Part shown: positions 28,302-36,102 of the stretch, piece by piece | Layout of the letters: the number at the start of each line of letters is the position of its first letter | How positions within the stretch are numbered: the first letter of the stretch is position 1 | Made by a program: the position numbers and the translations under genes | The notes under the pieces: generated by a model | Told to the model about the DNA's origin: nothing | The model's database searches: none | Seen by the model: only the letters and a program-made list of their open reading frames with translations | Assembly: GCA_913058475.1 (NCBI GenBank) | Contig: CAJXQA010000004.1 | Location: 1 to 56,011, forward strand | Source: an uncultured Nitrosomonadales bacterium | GTDB taxonomy: Bacteria; Pseudomonadota; Gammaproteobacteria; Burkholderiales; Methylophilaceae | Direction: 5' to 3' | Length of the DNA stretch: 56,011 bases

Positions 28302-28964
28302 ATGAATTTAGCAATATTCGATCTTGATAATACCCTTCTAGATGGGGATTCTGATTATAACTGGGGGATATACCTTGTAAAAAAAGGTTACCTTGATGAA
28401 GAAGAATATAAAGTAAAGAATCAAAAGTTCTTTGAAGAATATCAACATGGTAAGTTAGACATTTTTGCTTTCGCTGAATTCCAATTCCAATTTTTAAAAA
28501 ACAACACAAGAAAATTTTTAAATGATGTCCGGTCCGACTATATTGACGAAATCATTAAGCCTATGGTCTTAAAAAAGGCAGTAGATTTAGTGAGCCAACA
28601 TAAAGAGGCTGGAGATAGCTTGTTAATCATTACAGCAACTAATAGCTTCATTACCAAGCCAATTGGAGAACTTTTTGGGATTGAAAATCTTATCGGTACA
28701 GATCCTGAGGAGCATTTAGGTGAATTTACAGGCAAAGTTAAAGGGATCCCTTCCTTTAAGGAAGGCAAGGTGACGCGATTATTTGATTGGTTGGATGCAC
28801 GAGATTTTAAATTAACAGATTTTGAAAAAACTTTTTTTTATAGTGATTCTCATAATGATTTAGCTCTTCTCGAAGTTGTAACTAACCCAGTTGTAGTCAA
28901 TGGGGATAAAATACTCTTAGAAAAAGCACAAGAAAAAAACTGGCCTATACTTAACTTAAAATAA
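28302..28964 (+). CDS. HAD-IB-family phosphatase (SerB-like)
   Basis: A 220-residue haloacid dehalogenase-superfamily hydrolase. Motif I is FDLDNTLLDGDSD (nucleophile and acid aspartates, about residues 6-18), motif II is LIITATNSF, and motif III/IV is FYSDSHNDLALLEVV. The subgroup resembles the HAD-IB phosphoserine phosphatase-like proteins often annotated as SerB homologues. True SerB activity is not certain, because this group includes phosphatases of other substrates. It follows leuA by 15 bp and converges on the next gene with 3 bp between stops. Confidence 0.85.
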   Translation: MNLAIFDLDNTLLDGDSDYNWGIYLVKKGYLDEEEYKVKNQKFFEEYQHGKLDIFAFAEFQFQFLKNNTRKFLNDVRSDYIDEIIKPMVLKKAVDLVSQHKEAGDSLLIITATNSFITKPIGELFGIENLIGTDPEEHLGEFTGKVKGIPSFKEGKVTRLFDWLDARDFKLTDFEKTFFYSDSHNDLALLEVVTNPVVVNGDKILLEKAQEKNWPILNLK

Positions 28965-28967
28965 TTT

Positions 28968-29753
28968 TTAAATTAAAACTATTTCTACGACAAACTTTGT
29001 CCCAAGATAAGCAAGAATCAAAAAAGCAAAAGCAAGTAAGGAGATGATTATTGATTTTTTCCCTCGCCATCCGAATTGAACTCTCCCAAATAAAACTAAT
29101 GCATAGGAAAGCCAAGCAAGAATAGTGAAAATTGTTTTATGATTCCAATCAAGTGATTGCCCAAATAGATAATTTGAAAAAAATAAGCTTGAAAATAAAG
29201 TAAATGTTAAGAAAGTAAATCCTACCCAATAAATTTGAAACAATTTACTCTCAACATCAAGCAATGGCTCACTGGTTGAAATTATTGATGAATTTTTAGT
29301 TTCGGCATGTAAGCCCTTTTCAAATAAAAGTAAAAATAAAGAAAAAATAGAGCCAAAAGCAAGCAACCCATAACCAAGCATAGCAACAATAATATGAATA
29401 CTTGCAGAAATTGAATAATACTGGATGGACTGATGATCAGGCTGAATCAATGGAAATACTAGAACAATTATTAATGCAGGAATTAATGTAAATATTTCTA
29501 ATCCTTGGTATTTAGATTTGTTGTTCAATAAAAGATATATTAAAACAATTATCCAGCTTAGTAGTAATGTTGAGTTGGCAAAACTTAAATCTACTCCTTG
29601 ATTAAAGACGTAATTGTATATCAACAAAGCATGCGTGATTAAGCCGATAGCAACCAGAAAGCTATAATTTTTTATGATTTTTATATTTGAAAGTGAAGAA
29701 AGGCATGGAATCAAATATAAAATCAATGTAACTAAATAAAGGGTTTCATTCAT
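28968..29753 (-). CDS. Cytochrome c assembly (CcsA/CcmC-like, YpjD-type) membrane protein
   Basis: A 261-residue protein with about eight hydrophobic helices. It has the general pattern of the cytochrome c assembly family, including an HIIVAMLGYGLLAFGSIFSLFLLL segment (about residues 121-144) with a histidine at its start and WNHKTIFTILAWLSYALVLFG (about 208-228). The tryptophan-rich WWD loop of true CcsA/CcmF heme handlers is not obvious, which fits the YpjD/HemX-like branch found beside ffh in many proteobacteria. The role (heme or cytochrome-related) is inferred from the family. It is divergent from ffh. Confidence 0.78.
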   Translation of the reverse strand: MNETLYLVTLILYLIPCLSSLSNIKIIKNYSFLVAIGLITHALLIYNYVFNQGVDLSFANSTLLLSWIIVLIYLLLNNKSKYQGLEIFTLIPALIIVLVFPLIQPDHQSIQYYSISASIHIIVAMLGYGLLAFGSIFSLFLLLFEKGLHAETKNSSIISTSEPLLDVESKLFQIYWVGFTFLTFTLFSSLFFSNYLFGQSLDWNHKTIFTILAWLSYALVLFGRVQFGWRGKKSIIISLLAFAFLILAYLGTKFVVEIVLI

Positions 29754-29784
29754 GTTTATATTTTAATTAATCAATAAAGACAAT

Positions 29785-29790
29785 TATAAT
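29785..29790 (+). promoter_or_regulatory. Candidate -10 box for ffh
   Basis: A perfect TATAAT sits 42 nt before the ffh ATG in the 79-bp divergent gap. The matching -35 position is AT-rich without a clear TTGACA-like hexamer. Confidence 0.35.
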
Positions 29791-29832
29791 GGAAATAACA
29801 ACTATTCATCAATTTACAAATTAATAAACTTT

Positions 29833-31185
29833 ATGCTTGAAAATTTAACAGACAAACTTCAATCGGTAGTAAAAACAATACGGGGACAAGCACGCTTTAC
29901 AGAAGAAAATATCAGTGATGCAATGAGGGAAGTTCGAATAGCTCTGATCGAAGCAGATGTCGCAATACCTGTCGTTAAATATTTTATAGATAAAGTAAAA
30001 GAAAAGGCGTTGGGGGCTGAAGTTTTAAAAAGTGTTTCTCCTGGGCAAGCAATTATTAAGATAGTGCAAGATGAACTGACAAGTTTGATGGGGAGTGATA
30101 ATGCTGAGTTAAATATTGCTACAAAACCACCTGCAATTATTTTGATGGCAGGACTCCAAGGATCAGGTAAAACAACCACAGCGGCTAAGTTAGCCAAAAT
30201 TCTAAAAGAGGAAAAGAAAAAAGTCTTGTTAGTCAGTGCAGACGTTTATAGGCCTGCTGCGATAGAGCAACTTAAAACTTTAGCAGATTCATTAGAAATA
30301 GAATGTTTTGATTCTTCAGTAAAGGATAAGCCAAAAAATATTGCTTCCTCTGTTTTAAGTTATGCAAAAAAGCATTATTTCGACGTCATTATTTTTGATA
30401 CTGCTGGAAGACTAGGTATTGATGAATTAATGATGAAGGAAATTAAAGGGCTTCACAAAATACTAAATCCAATTGAAACACTTTTTGTTGTCGATGCAAT
30501 GCAGGGACAAGATGCCGTTAATACAGCGAAAGCTTTTGGAGATACATTACCTCTAACAGGTATCGTGTTGACAAAATTAGATGGAGATTCAAGAGGTGGA
30601 GCAGCTTTATCGGTTAGGCATGTAACTGGAAAGCCAATTAAATATATTGGTGTGAGTGAAAAAGTGTCAGGTCTGGAGGTTTTTTACCCAGAGCGCATAT
30701 CTTCTCGAATTCTTGGGATGGGGGATATTGTAGGTCTTGTTGAAGAGGCCCAAAAAAATGTAGATATTAAAGAAACTGAAAAAATAGCGGATAAACTTAA
30801 GTCTGGCAAAAATTTCGATTTAGATGATTTTAAAAATCAAATTGGACAGATGAAAAAAATGGGAGGCGTTGGGGCAATGATGGATAAGCTCCCATCTCAA
30901 TTAGTAGGCAATGCATCTAAAATAGATCCAGAACAAGGCGATAAGTCGATGATGCAAATTGAAGCAATTATTAATTCCATGACGAAATTAGAGAAAACAA
31001 AGCCTGAAATCATCAAAGCAAAAAGAAAGATAAGGATTGCAAATGGATCTGGCGTTAAAGTCCAAGATGTTAATCGCCTTCTTAAGCAATTTGAAGAAAT
31101 GCAAAAAATGATGAAAATGTTTTCAAAAGGTGGAATCGGTAAAATGATGAGAGGCTTTGCAGGTAAAATTCCAGGCATGAATTAA
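29833..31185 (+). CDS. ffh: Signal recognition particle protein Ffh
   Basis: GTPase that, with 4.5S RNA, binds signal sequences of nascent membrane proteins. It has 450 residues. The N domain starts MLENLTDKLQSVVKTIRG. The G domain has GLQGSGKTTTAAKLAK (G1, about 107-122), DVYRPAAIEQL, FDTAGRLGIDE (G3) and TKLDGDSRGGAA (G4). The C-terminal M domain (about 295-450) is methionine-rich (MKKMGGVGAMMDKLP and QFEEMQKMMKMF) and contains the RNA-binding IANGSGVKVQDVNRLLKQF. No ffs gene is seen in the window. Confidence 0.98.
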   Translation: MLENLTDKLQSVVKTIRGQARFTEENISDAMREVRIALIEADVAIPVVKYFIDKVKEKALGAEVLKSVSPGQAIIKIVQDELTSLMGSDNAELNIATKPPAIILMAGLQGSGKTTTAAKLAKILKEEKKKVLLVSADVYRPAAIEQLKTLADSLEIECFDSSVKDKPKNIASSVLSYAKKHYFDVIIFDTAGRLGIDELMMKEIKGLHKILNPIETLFVVDAMQGQDAVNTAKAFGDTLPLTGIVLTKLDGDSRGGAALSVRHVTGKPIKYIGVSEKVSGLEVFYPERISSRILGMGDIVGLVEEAQKNVDIKETEKIADKLKSGKNFDLDDFKNQIGQMKKMGGVGAMMDKLPSQLVGNASKIDPEQGDKSMMQIEAIINSMTKLEKTKPEIIKAKRKIRIANGSGVKVQDVNRLLKQFEEMQKMMKMFSKGGIGKMMRGFAGKIPGMN

Positions 31186-31267
31186 TAAGCCCCTTTATTA
31201 TCAATACTGAATTTTTTTTTTAAGGTTTTGTCCCTAAAGTAGTTAATTAATTATCTAGTTAATTTTA

Positions 31268-31296
31268 TTGACCCAACATTGTTAATGTTGGATAAT
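31268..31296 (+). promoter_or_regulatory. Promoter of tRNA-Lys with a palindromic spacer
   Basis: TTGACC (31268-31273) and GATAAT (31291-31296) are separated by exactly 17 nt, and the tRNA begins 15 nt after the -10, so this is a good sigma-70 promoter. The spacer is an 8-bp inverted repeat: CCAACATT (31273-31280), GTT, AATGTTGG (31284-31291). It runs from the last base of the -35 to the first base of the -10. The arms could be an operator or chance. Confidence 0.62.
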
Positions 31297-31311
31297 TCAT
31301 GTCTTCGTTTT

Positions 31312-31387
31312 GGGGAGTTAGCTCAGCTGGTAGAGCACCGGACTTTTAATCCGATGGTCACGCGTTCGATCCGCGTACTCCCTACCA
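31312..31387 (+). tRNA. tRNA-Lys (anticodon UUU)
   Basis: A 76-nt cloverleaf with encoded CCA. The acceptor GGGGAGT pairs with ACTCCCT (first pair G-U), the D arm is GCTC/GAGC, the anticodon loop is CTTTTAA giving UUU, and the T arm ACGCG/CGCGT surrounds TTCGATC. The anticodon stem has one C-A mismatch at its top (27-43). The 307-bp space between ffh and the protease gene (31186-31491) holds this gene, its promoter and the promoter of the protease gene, plus a T10 run (31212-31221) without a convincing stem. Confidence 0.97.
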
Positions 31388-31417
31388 ATTTATTTGCAGG
31401 TAAAAAATAATTTCAGG

Positions 31418-31446
31418 TTGACTATTCAATATGCATTTAATATAAC
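31418..31446 (+). promoter_or_regulatory. Promoter for the trypsin-like protease gene
   Basis: TTGACT (31418-31423) and TATAAC (31441-31446) with 17-nt spacing, close to the sigma-70 consensus, beginning 30 nt after the tRNA-Lys 3' end and 45 nt before the protease ATG. It suggests that the protease gene is transcribed on its own and not as a tail of the tRNA. Confidence 0.55.
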
Positions 31447-31491
31447 TTAAATATATATTGAATTATGTAAGCCTTATGACATCAAATTCAA

Positions 31492-32496
31492 ATGTATATT
31501 GCTAAAAAATTAATTCTTACCTTTCTTTTCTTATTCCCATCACATTTATTTGCTTTCCCACCCCAGTCTGAATTGTTCGGATTAAGTGAGTCAATGACTC
31601 ACATTTGGGTAACTTTTAAAAATGGTGTTACAGGAACGGGCTCTGGTATTGTGGTCAAAAAAAACCATGTAGCAACTAATTGCCACGTCCTAGCAGACTC
31701 GAGAGGTGTTAATGCAGTAAAGTATTTTAAAACATACGTTCCCATTGCAATCTACGCAGATTGGGAAAATGATTTATGTATTTTAAAATTTGATGACTTA
31801 CCTTTGCCTCCGGTAAAACTCGGAAAATCTGATAATCTCAATTATGAAGACAAAGTATTTGCTTTAACCTTTCCTAATGACAATCCGGTTCCATTACCAT
31901 CCTATGGTCATATAAAGGCACTTTATCCTTTTAAAGGTGGAAATATCATTCGAACATCTGCTTCATTTACACTTGGGTCAAGTGGGGGTGGTTTATTTGA
32001 TTTGGATTTCAATCTAATAGGGATTACAACCTTCAAAAGTCCTGGGAGGAGGTTTGGGAATTTTTATTGTATTCCAGCCGAATGGATCGAAAAACTTTTA
32101 TTGGAAGAGCCGCAAATAGATTTAGTTAGCTCAGGCAGGCCATTTTGGAGTTTACCTGATGAAGAAAAACCATTCTTTATGCAAATTATAATGCCGATGG
32201 AAAAGAAGAAATGGCAAAAAATGTTAAGTATTGCAAAAAAATGGACGCAAGCTGATGAAGACAGCGCTGATGCTTGGTATTACCTTGGGTATGCTCAAGA
32301 AAAGTTAGGTAATTTAGATTTTGCAAAGCTATTTTTAAATCAGGCTTACAAACTTAATAACCGTCATTTGGAATCCTTAGTTGAGCTATACGATATATCA
32401 GTAATCCAAATAGACCCAAAAGAATCAAAAAGAATTTTAGGTTTAATTGAAGAAATAAATCCTGAAAGAGCCGATTACATTTCAAAAAACTCTTAA
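31492..32496 (+). CDS. Secreted trypsin-like serine protease with C-terminal TPR-like repeats
   Basis: A 334-residue protein with a signal peptide (ILTFLFLFPSHLFAFP, cleavage near residue 22). The trypsin-like domain has all three catalytic residues: NCHV in VATNCHVLAD (His), NDLCILKF (Asp) and GSSGGGLFD (Ser). Residues about 230-330 are helical and contain TPR-like units (ADAWYYLGYAQEKLGNLDFAKLFL and a weaker second one). A periplasmic protease that binds partners through its TPRs is likely. The substrate is unknown. The gene is flanked by tRNA-Lys and tRNA-Arg genes, with its stop 5 bp from the convergent tRNA. Confidence 0.82.
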   Translation: MYIAKKLILTFLFLFPSHLFAFPPQSELFGLSESMTHIWVTFKNGVTGTGSGIVVKKNHVATNCHVLADSRGVNAVKYFKTYVPIAIYADWENDLCILKFDDLPLPPVKLGKSDNLNYEDKVFALTFPNDNPVPLPSYGHIKALYPFKGGNIIRTSASFTLGSSGGGLFDLDFNLIGITTFKSPGRRFGNFYCIPAEWIEKLLLEEPQIDLVSSGRPFWSLPDEEKPFFMQIIMPMEKKKWQKMLSIAKKWTQADEDSADAWYYLGYAQEKLGNLDFAKLFLNQAYKLNNRHLESLVELYDISVIQIDPKESKRILGLIEEINPERADYISKNS

Positions 32497-32501
32497 TTAA
32501 T

Positions 32502-32578
32502 TGGCGCGCCCGAGAAGATTCGAACTCCTGACCCCTTGGTTCGAAGCCAAGTACTCTATCCAACTGAGCTACGGGCGC
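32502..32578 (-). tRNA. tRNA-Arg (anticodon UCG)
   Basis: A 77-nt cloverleaf on the minus strand with encoded CCA. The acceptor GCGCCCG/CGGGCGC is perfect, the anticodon stem is CTTGG/CCAAG with loop CTTCGAA (anticodon UCG), and the T loop is TTCGAAT. Every base equals the neighbouring tRNA-Arg(ACG) except position 34. It should read CGA and, depending on U34 modification, CGG. C35, the main arginyl-tRNA synthetase determinant, is retained. Confidence 0.96.
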
Positions 32579-32604
32579 ATTTAGCGATACAAATATTTAA
32601 TGAT

Positions 32605-32681
32605 TGGCGCGCCCGAGAAGATTCGAACTCCTGACCCCTTGGTTCGTAGCCAAGTACTCTATCCAACTGAGCTACGGGCGC
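32605..32681 (-). tRNA. tRNA-Arg (anticodon ACG)
   Basis: A 77-nt cloverleaf with encoded CCA and anticodon loop CTACGAA (ACG; A34 is expected to be converted to inosine by TadA and to read CGU, CGC and CGA). It is the upstream member of a tandem pair on the minus strand, separated from the UCG copy by 26 bp. The pair is probably transcribed together from the TATAAT at 32692. Confidence 0.97.
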
Positions 32682-32691
32682 ACGCGGTAAC

Positions 32692-32697
32692 ATTATA
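32692..32697 (-). promoter_or_regulatory. Candidate -10 box of the tRNA-Arg pair
   Basis: On the minus strand a perfect TATAAT lies 10 nt before the first tRNA-Arg base. Upstream, ACTTCG/TTCGTA at 15-17 nt is a poor -35. The GC-rich ACCGCGTG between the -10 and the gene resembles the discriminator of stringently controlled stable-RNA promoters. Confidence 0.45.
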
Positions 32698-32719
32698 TCT
32701 CAAATAAAATAATACGAAG

Positions 32720-33829
32720 TTAATTAACGGGAAGCGTTAATGTGGGACCTGATTCTTTAATCTCACCTGATTGCAGTGATTCAATCTGATTTAAGAGCAT
32801 AAAAGTATATTTAGATGTGATGTCAGAATCTTTGATATAGAACCAGTAGCTTCGATAGAATACCTTTGCCGAATCCTGCACAGGTTCAACTTTTGACGAA
32901 TATATTGTTATTAATTCACCTGTAATTTCAGACCAATTAAACTCAGTGCCATCAGCATTTTTGGTTATTTGAACCAATCCTTCTTCTAAATGCTCTTCGG
33001 GAACAATAACGCCATGACTTAGGAAAAATTGAATTCCGGCAAGAGACCTAAAGTCAATCTGGATTTCAGAGCGATCCTCTTCAGTTTCTAATTCTGCATA
33101 GATAGGATAAATGTTCGATTTACCGTCAAGATTCATTAGCTTAATCAAATTCTGAATATTAGGGTTTTGCAAAGAATCTTTTTTAAAGTATAGGGCTAGT
33201 TGCTTATCTTTGTTCTCGTTCATAATATATCCAAACTGCAAGTTAGCCCTTTCTATGGCTACCATATCCGCTAAAAATTGATCAAACTTTTTAAATTCAG
33301 GGGCAACAGCTGGTGTTGGACCTGAAGCTGTGTGGGCATTATCAATACCATTTATATTATTAACAGTTAAGTTTAATATACGATCCATTCTCCAACCTGA
33401 TCTAGATAAAAGCATTAACATATCGACATCTACAGGGCTTAGCACTTTTTTAATAAAATCCCCACCTTTTAAGGGTAGATAAGTAATGGTTGGTCTTTCT
33501 GTGTATCTTGCTGAGCCTCCAAAACCTGCGTTGTTTGCATCAGGCCCGCCATCGAAAATTGATAAAGCTAAGCTACCACCTCGTTGCCACTCAATTGATG
33601 TTGACACGCTACTTACCTCTAAAACGGATATTGAATCACCATATCTTCTCTTAACTAAGTTGAGTAATGATTGTGCGTCATTAGTATCGGAAATAACTTG
33701 GTTAAATTCTCCACGAGAATCTTGAACACTATCTGGGCCAATTTGTATGAATTCATCAAAAATTGAACAACCCCCTAAAAGGACAGTTAAAATTAATGGC
33801 AGTATTTGAAAAATTAGTTTTTTATGCAC
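32720..33829 (-). CDS. Uncharacterised lipoprotein
   Basis: From GTG 33829 the product is about 369 residues. It starts with a lipoprotein signal (KKLIFQILPLILTVLLGGCS, lipobox LGGC), so it is probably anchored to the outer membrane. I recognise no named domain. Conserved-looking segments are LLNLVKRRYGDSISVLEVSS, ERPTITYLPLKGGDFIKKVL and LLSRSGWRMDRILNLTVNNI; I have an impression of similar unnamed proteobacterial proteins but cannot verify it. An ATG at 33913 in the same frame would add 28 residues that overlap msrA and are not signal-like, so I reject it. It is downstream of msrA on the same strand. Confidence 0.72.
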   Translation of the reverse strand: MHKKLIFQILPLILTVLLGGCSIFDEFIQIGPDSVQDSRGEFNQVISDTNDAQSLLNLVKRRYGDSISVLEVSSVSTSIEWQRGGSLALSIFDGGPDANNAGFGGSARYTERPTITYLPLKGGDFIKKVLSPVDVDMLMLLSRSGWRMDRILNLTVNNINGIDNAHTASGPTPAVAPEFKKFDQFLADMVAIERANLQFGYIMNENKDKQLALYFKKDSLQNPNIQNLIKLMNLDGKSNIYPIYAELETEEDRSEIQIDFRSLAGIQFFLSHGVIVPEEHLEEGLVQITKNADGTEFNWSEITGELITIYSSKVEPVQDSAKVFYRSYWFYIKDSDITSKYTFMLLNQIESLQSGEIKESGPTLTLPVN

Positions 33830-33872
33830 TTGAAGTGTTTGATTTGAAAAACATAATAATAAATTATTTTCC

Positions 33873-34385
33873 TTAAAAATTGAAGTTTCTTTTGAAGTGA
33901 CATGAGTAGCCACTAGGATTTTTTATTAGATACTTTTGATGAGCTTCCTCAGCAGGATAAAATTTATCAAAAGCTATTATTTCTGTTATAACTTTTTGTT
34001 CCCAATGTTTGGATATTTCAACTCTTTGGATTACATCCTCAGCAATTTCCTTTTGATTAGGTGAGGTATAAAAAATTGAAGAACGATATTGTGATCCAAT
34101 ATCATTACCTTGTTGGTTAGGTGTTGTTGGGTCATGAAGCTTGAAAAATTCAATGAGGAGGTTTTCAAAAGAAAGGTGATTCGGATCAAACTTAATCATG
34201 ATGGTTTCAGCATGACCAGTGTTACCTGCAGAAACATTATTATAAGTAACATCATTTATAAAGCCTCCAGAAAATCCTACCTGTGTTTCCTCTATTCCAG
34301 ATATTTGACCTATAAGACTTTCTAAACCCCAATAACAACCTCCGGCAAGATAAGTTACTTCTATACTTAGGTTTTTTTTGATCAT
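33873..34385 (-). CDS. msrA: Peptide methionine sulfoxide reductase MsrA
   Basis: Repairs S-methionine sulfoxide in proteins. It has 170 residues. The catalytic motif is YLAGGCYWGLESL (GCYWG instead of the more usual GCFWG, active cysteine about residue 17). GVEETQVGFSGG-like (IEETQVGFSGG), HAETIMIKFDP and LHDPTTPNQQGNDIGSQYRSSIF are family blocks. A cysteine close to the C-terminus (SCHFK) may act as resolving residue. The usual partner msrB is not adjacent. Confidence 0.96.
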   Translation of the reverse strand: MIKKNLSIEVTYLAGGCYWGLESLIGQISGIEETQVGFSGGFINDVTYNNVSAGNTGHAETIMIKFDPNHLSFENLLIEFFKLHDPTTPNQQGNDIGSQYRSSIFYTSPNQKEIAEDVIQRVEISKHWEQKVITEIIAFDKFYPAEEAHQKYLIKNPSGYSCHFKRNFNF

Positions 34386-34493
34386 ATTTAAATGCTAACT
34401 TGTGATTAGGTTAATTATCCCTTAAAACAATTTATTGTATATAGTTAGTTATTTAAAAATTAGTTTTTATTAATTTTAAGTTAGGAGAAAAAA

Positions 34494-35000
34494 ATGTCAG
34501 TATCTATGTATGAAATATCTGTTCCAATGTTTATTAGCATGCTTGAAAATTTATCATCAATATTAAAAAAAGGTGAGCGGTTTGCTGAAAAAAGAAAAAT
34601 AGATAAAGATATTTTTATTAATGCCCGACTGATTGCGGATATGAGACCTTTAACTAGTCAAATTCAAATTGGAACAGACATGATCAGACTGGGTATTGGA
34701 AGGTTAGCGGATGTAAAGGCTCCAGCTTACAAAGATAATGAAAAAACGTTCAGTGACCTTCAAAAAAGAATAAGCAAAACCATTACTTTCTTAAAAAAAA
34801 TTAATCCTAAAAAAATGGAAGGCTCAGAAAATATGGAGATTCAATTTTCAATAAGAAGTAATGAATTTAAATTTAAATCAGGTAAAGATTACCTAACAAA
34901 GTGGATGATTCCCCACTTCTTTTTTCATGTTACGACCGCCTATGATATCTTAAGGGCAAATGGCGTTAATCTGGGAAAAAGAGATTATATAAAATTTTAG
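34494..35000 (+). CDS. DUF1993-family protein (DinB-like helical bundle)
   Basis: A 168-residue, mostly helical protein. It opens MSVSMYEISVPMFISMLENLSSIL, and PHFFFHVTTAYDILRANGV near the C-terminus is the DUF1993 signature; the histidines would lie at a DinB-like metal site. The function is unknown. The start is well supported by AGGAG 8-9 nt upstream. A DoxX gene follows 15 bp downstream, probably in the same transcript. Confidence 0.85.
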   Translation: MSVSMYEISVPMFISMLENLSSILKKGERFAEKRKIDKDIFINARLIADMRPLTSQIQIGTDMIRLGIGRLADVKAPAYKDNEKTFSDLQKRISKTITFLKKINPKKMEGSENMEIQFSIRSNEFKFKSGKDYLTKWMIPHFFFHVTTAYDILRANGVNLGKRDYIKF

Positions 35001-35015
35001 TAAGGGATAAAAAAA

Positions 35016-35423
35016 ATGAAATCAATCGATAATGTTTTAAATGCAATTATGAGTAACTTTTATCACCTTGCACCATGGCTTCTTCGACTAGGATTAGGTG
35101 CCTCCTTTATATTTCATGGACTTAGCAAATTTCCCCTACCCCCACAAAAGCTGATTGATTTTTTTGGTTTTTCAGCTGAGCTTGCCTCTTTTGTTGCTAT
35201 TTCCGAAATAGGAGCAGGTTTTTTGTTAATTCTCGGTGGTTTTTTAAAAGGACATGTGGGTAATTTAGTGACTCGTTTTGCTGCTGGGGTAATTATCATT
35301 GTCATGACGGTTGCATTTACATTAGCTCATAGTGATTGGTTTATTACACCGAAACTATTTATGAGTGAGCAAATATTTTTGATGATCATAGGTCTGTATT
35401 TTTTTATAAAAGGTAATAATTAA
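35016..35423 (+). CDS. DoxX-family membrane protein
   Basis: A 135-residue protein with four hydrophobic helices. LAPWLLRLGLGASFIFHGLSKF (about residues 17-38), EIGAGFLLILGGF and the C-terminal EQIFLMIIGLYFFIKG fit DoxX/DUF417-like quinone-associated membrane proteins, linked in other bacteria to redox stress. The exact role is unknown. The stop shares TTAA with the convergent potassium-channel gene. Confidence 0.86.
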   Translation: MKSIDNVLNAIMSNFYHLAPWLLRLGLGASFIFHGLSKFPLPPQKLIDFFGFSAELASFVAISEIGAGFLLILGGFLKGHVGNLVTRFAAGVIIIVMTVAFTLAHSDWFITPKLFMSEQIFLMIIGLYFFIKGNN

Positions 35424-36046
35424 TTTTTTTTCTTTGACCCAAAAAGGGAGACTACTCTACTTATCATTACTGCGAGAAACATAACGCCTATCATTGCCTC
35501 AGTGATTGACCACATTTTTGCAGTATAAGAAACGGGAGTAATATCTCCATACCCTAATGTAGTTAATGTCGTAAAGCTAAAATAAATCATATCGATTGAC
35601 AAATGCTCTTCTTTTAAATTTCTAAAATAAAATGAGTCAGGATCAATCGTTAATAGAAACATAAAGAGTAAATACCAAAAGATTCCAATCAAAATGTAAA
35701 TAGATATGGCCGAACTAATTATGTGGAAATCTATTTTTTTTGTCCTAATTATCTCTTTAAATAATTCAATTATTGTGACGCTAATAATAAAGAGTTTTAA
35801 AAAATATTGAAGTACGCTCTGGTTAAAATCAAAAAATAAAATATTTATCAAAATAATTAGTAACGAAATTACAGTTAGCTTGAATAATTTTGAGTTATGT
35901 TCATGAAGGAAAATACTGAATGTGAGTATAGTTAGAAAAAGTATTTCAAGATTCATTATTGAAAGCAACCCATAATCGAAACCAATGGGTCCTAAAAAAA
36001 ATACTAAAAAAATTGATGCTAAAAGATAATGATTGGCAAACTTCAT
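35420..36046 (-). CDS. Ion channel protein with a potassium-selectivity filter
   Basis: A 208-residue membrane protein with about six helices. The pore loop TTLTTLGYGDITPVS (about residues 160-174) contains the K+ filter TLGYGD, followed by an inner helix (AMIGVMFLAVMISRVVSLF). No arginine-rich voltage-sensor helix and no C-terminal RCK/TrkA-N or cyclic-nucleotide domain is present, so gating is unclear. It is divergent from the gamma-glutamyltransferase-like gene. Confidence 0.85.
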   Translation of the reverse strand: MKFANHYLLASIFLVFFLGPIGFDYGLLSIMNLEILFLTILTFSIFLHEHNSKLFKLTVISLLIILINILFFDFNQSVLQYFLKLFIISVTIIELFKEIIRTKKIDFHIISSAISIYILIGIFWYLLFMFLLTIDPDSFYFRNLKEEHLSIDMIYFSFTTLTTLGYGDITPVSYTAKMWSITEAMIGVMFLAVMISRVVSLFGSKKKN

Positions 36047-36102
36047 AGTTTTATTTTAGCCTATATAAGCATATAAGCTAAACTTCCAATTAGGAGGAGG
36101 GC

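Larger units (their letters stand above)
32502..32681 (-). repeat. 77-bp tandem direct repeat (tRNA-Arg duplication)
   Basis: The two 77-bp tRNA-Arg genes form a direct repeat with a 103-bp period and one substitution. The spacer and flanks beyond the tRNAs are not similar apart from a few bases (ATTGG), so the duplication is limited to the gene body or the flanks have diverged. Confidence 0.9.

Noticed and set aside
31186..31221. AT-only stem TAATAA/TTATTA and T10 run after ffh as an intrinsic terminator
   Set aside because: The stem has no G-C pair, and the T run is 11 nt away from it, so it would not form a functional terminator.
32354..32563. 69-codon minus-strand frame
   Set aside because: It reads through tRNA-Arg(UCG) and antisense to the protease gene.
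33830..33913. Extended N-terminus of the lipoprotein (MATHVTSKE...)
   Set aside because: It overlaps msrA, and the lipoprotein signal begins only at GTG 33829; the extension would bury the signal peptide.
36063..36078. Tandem 8-bp repeat ATATAAGC before the GGT-like gene
   Set aside because: Only two copies in an AT-rich leader; it may be part of a promoter but does not stand out from chance.
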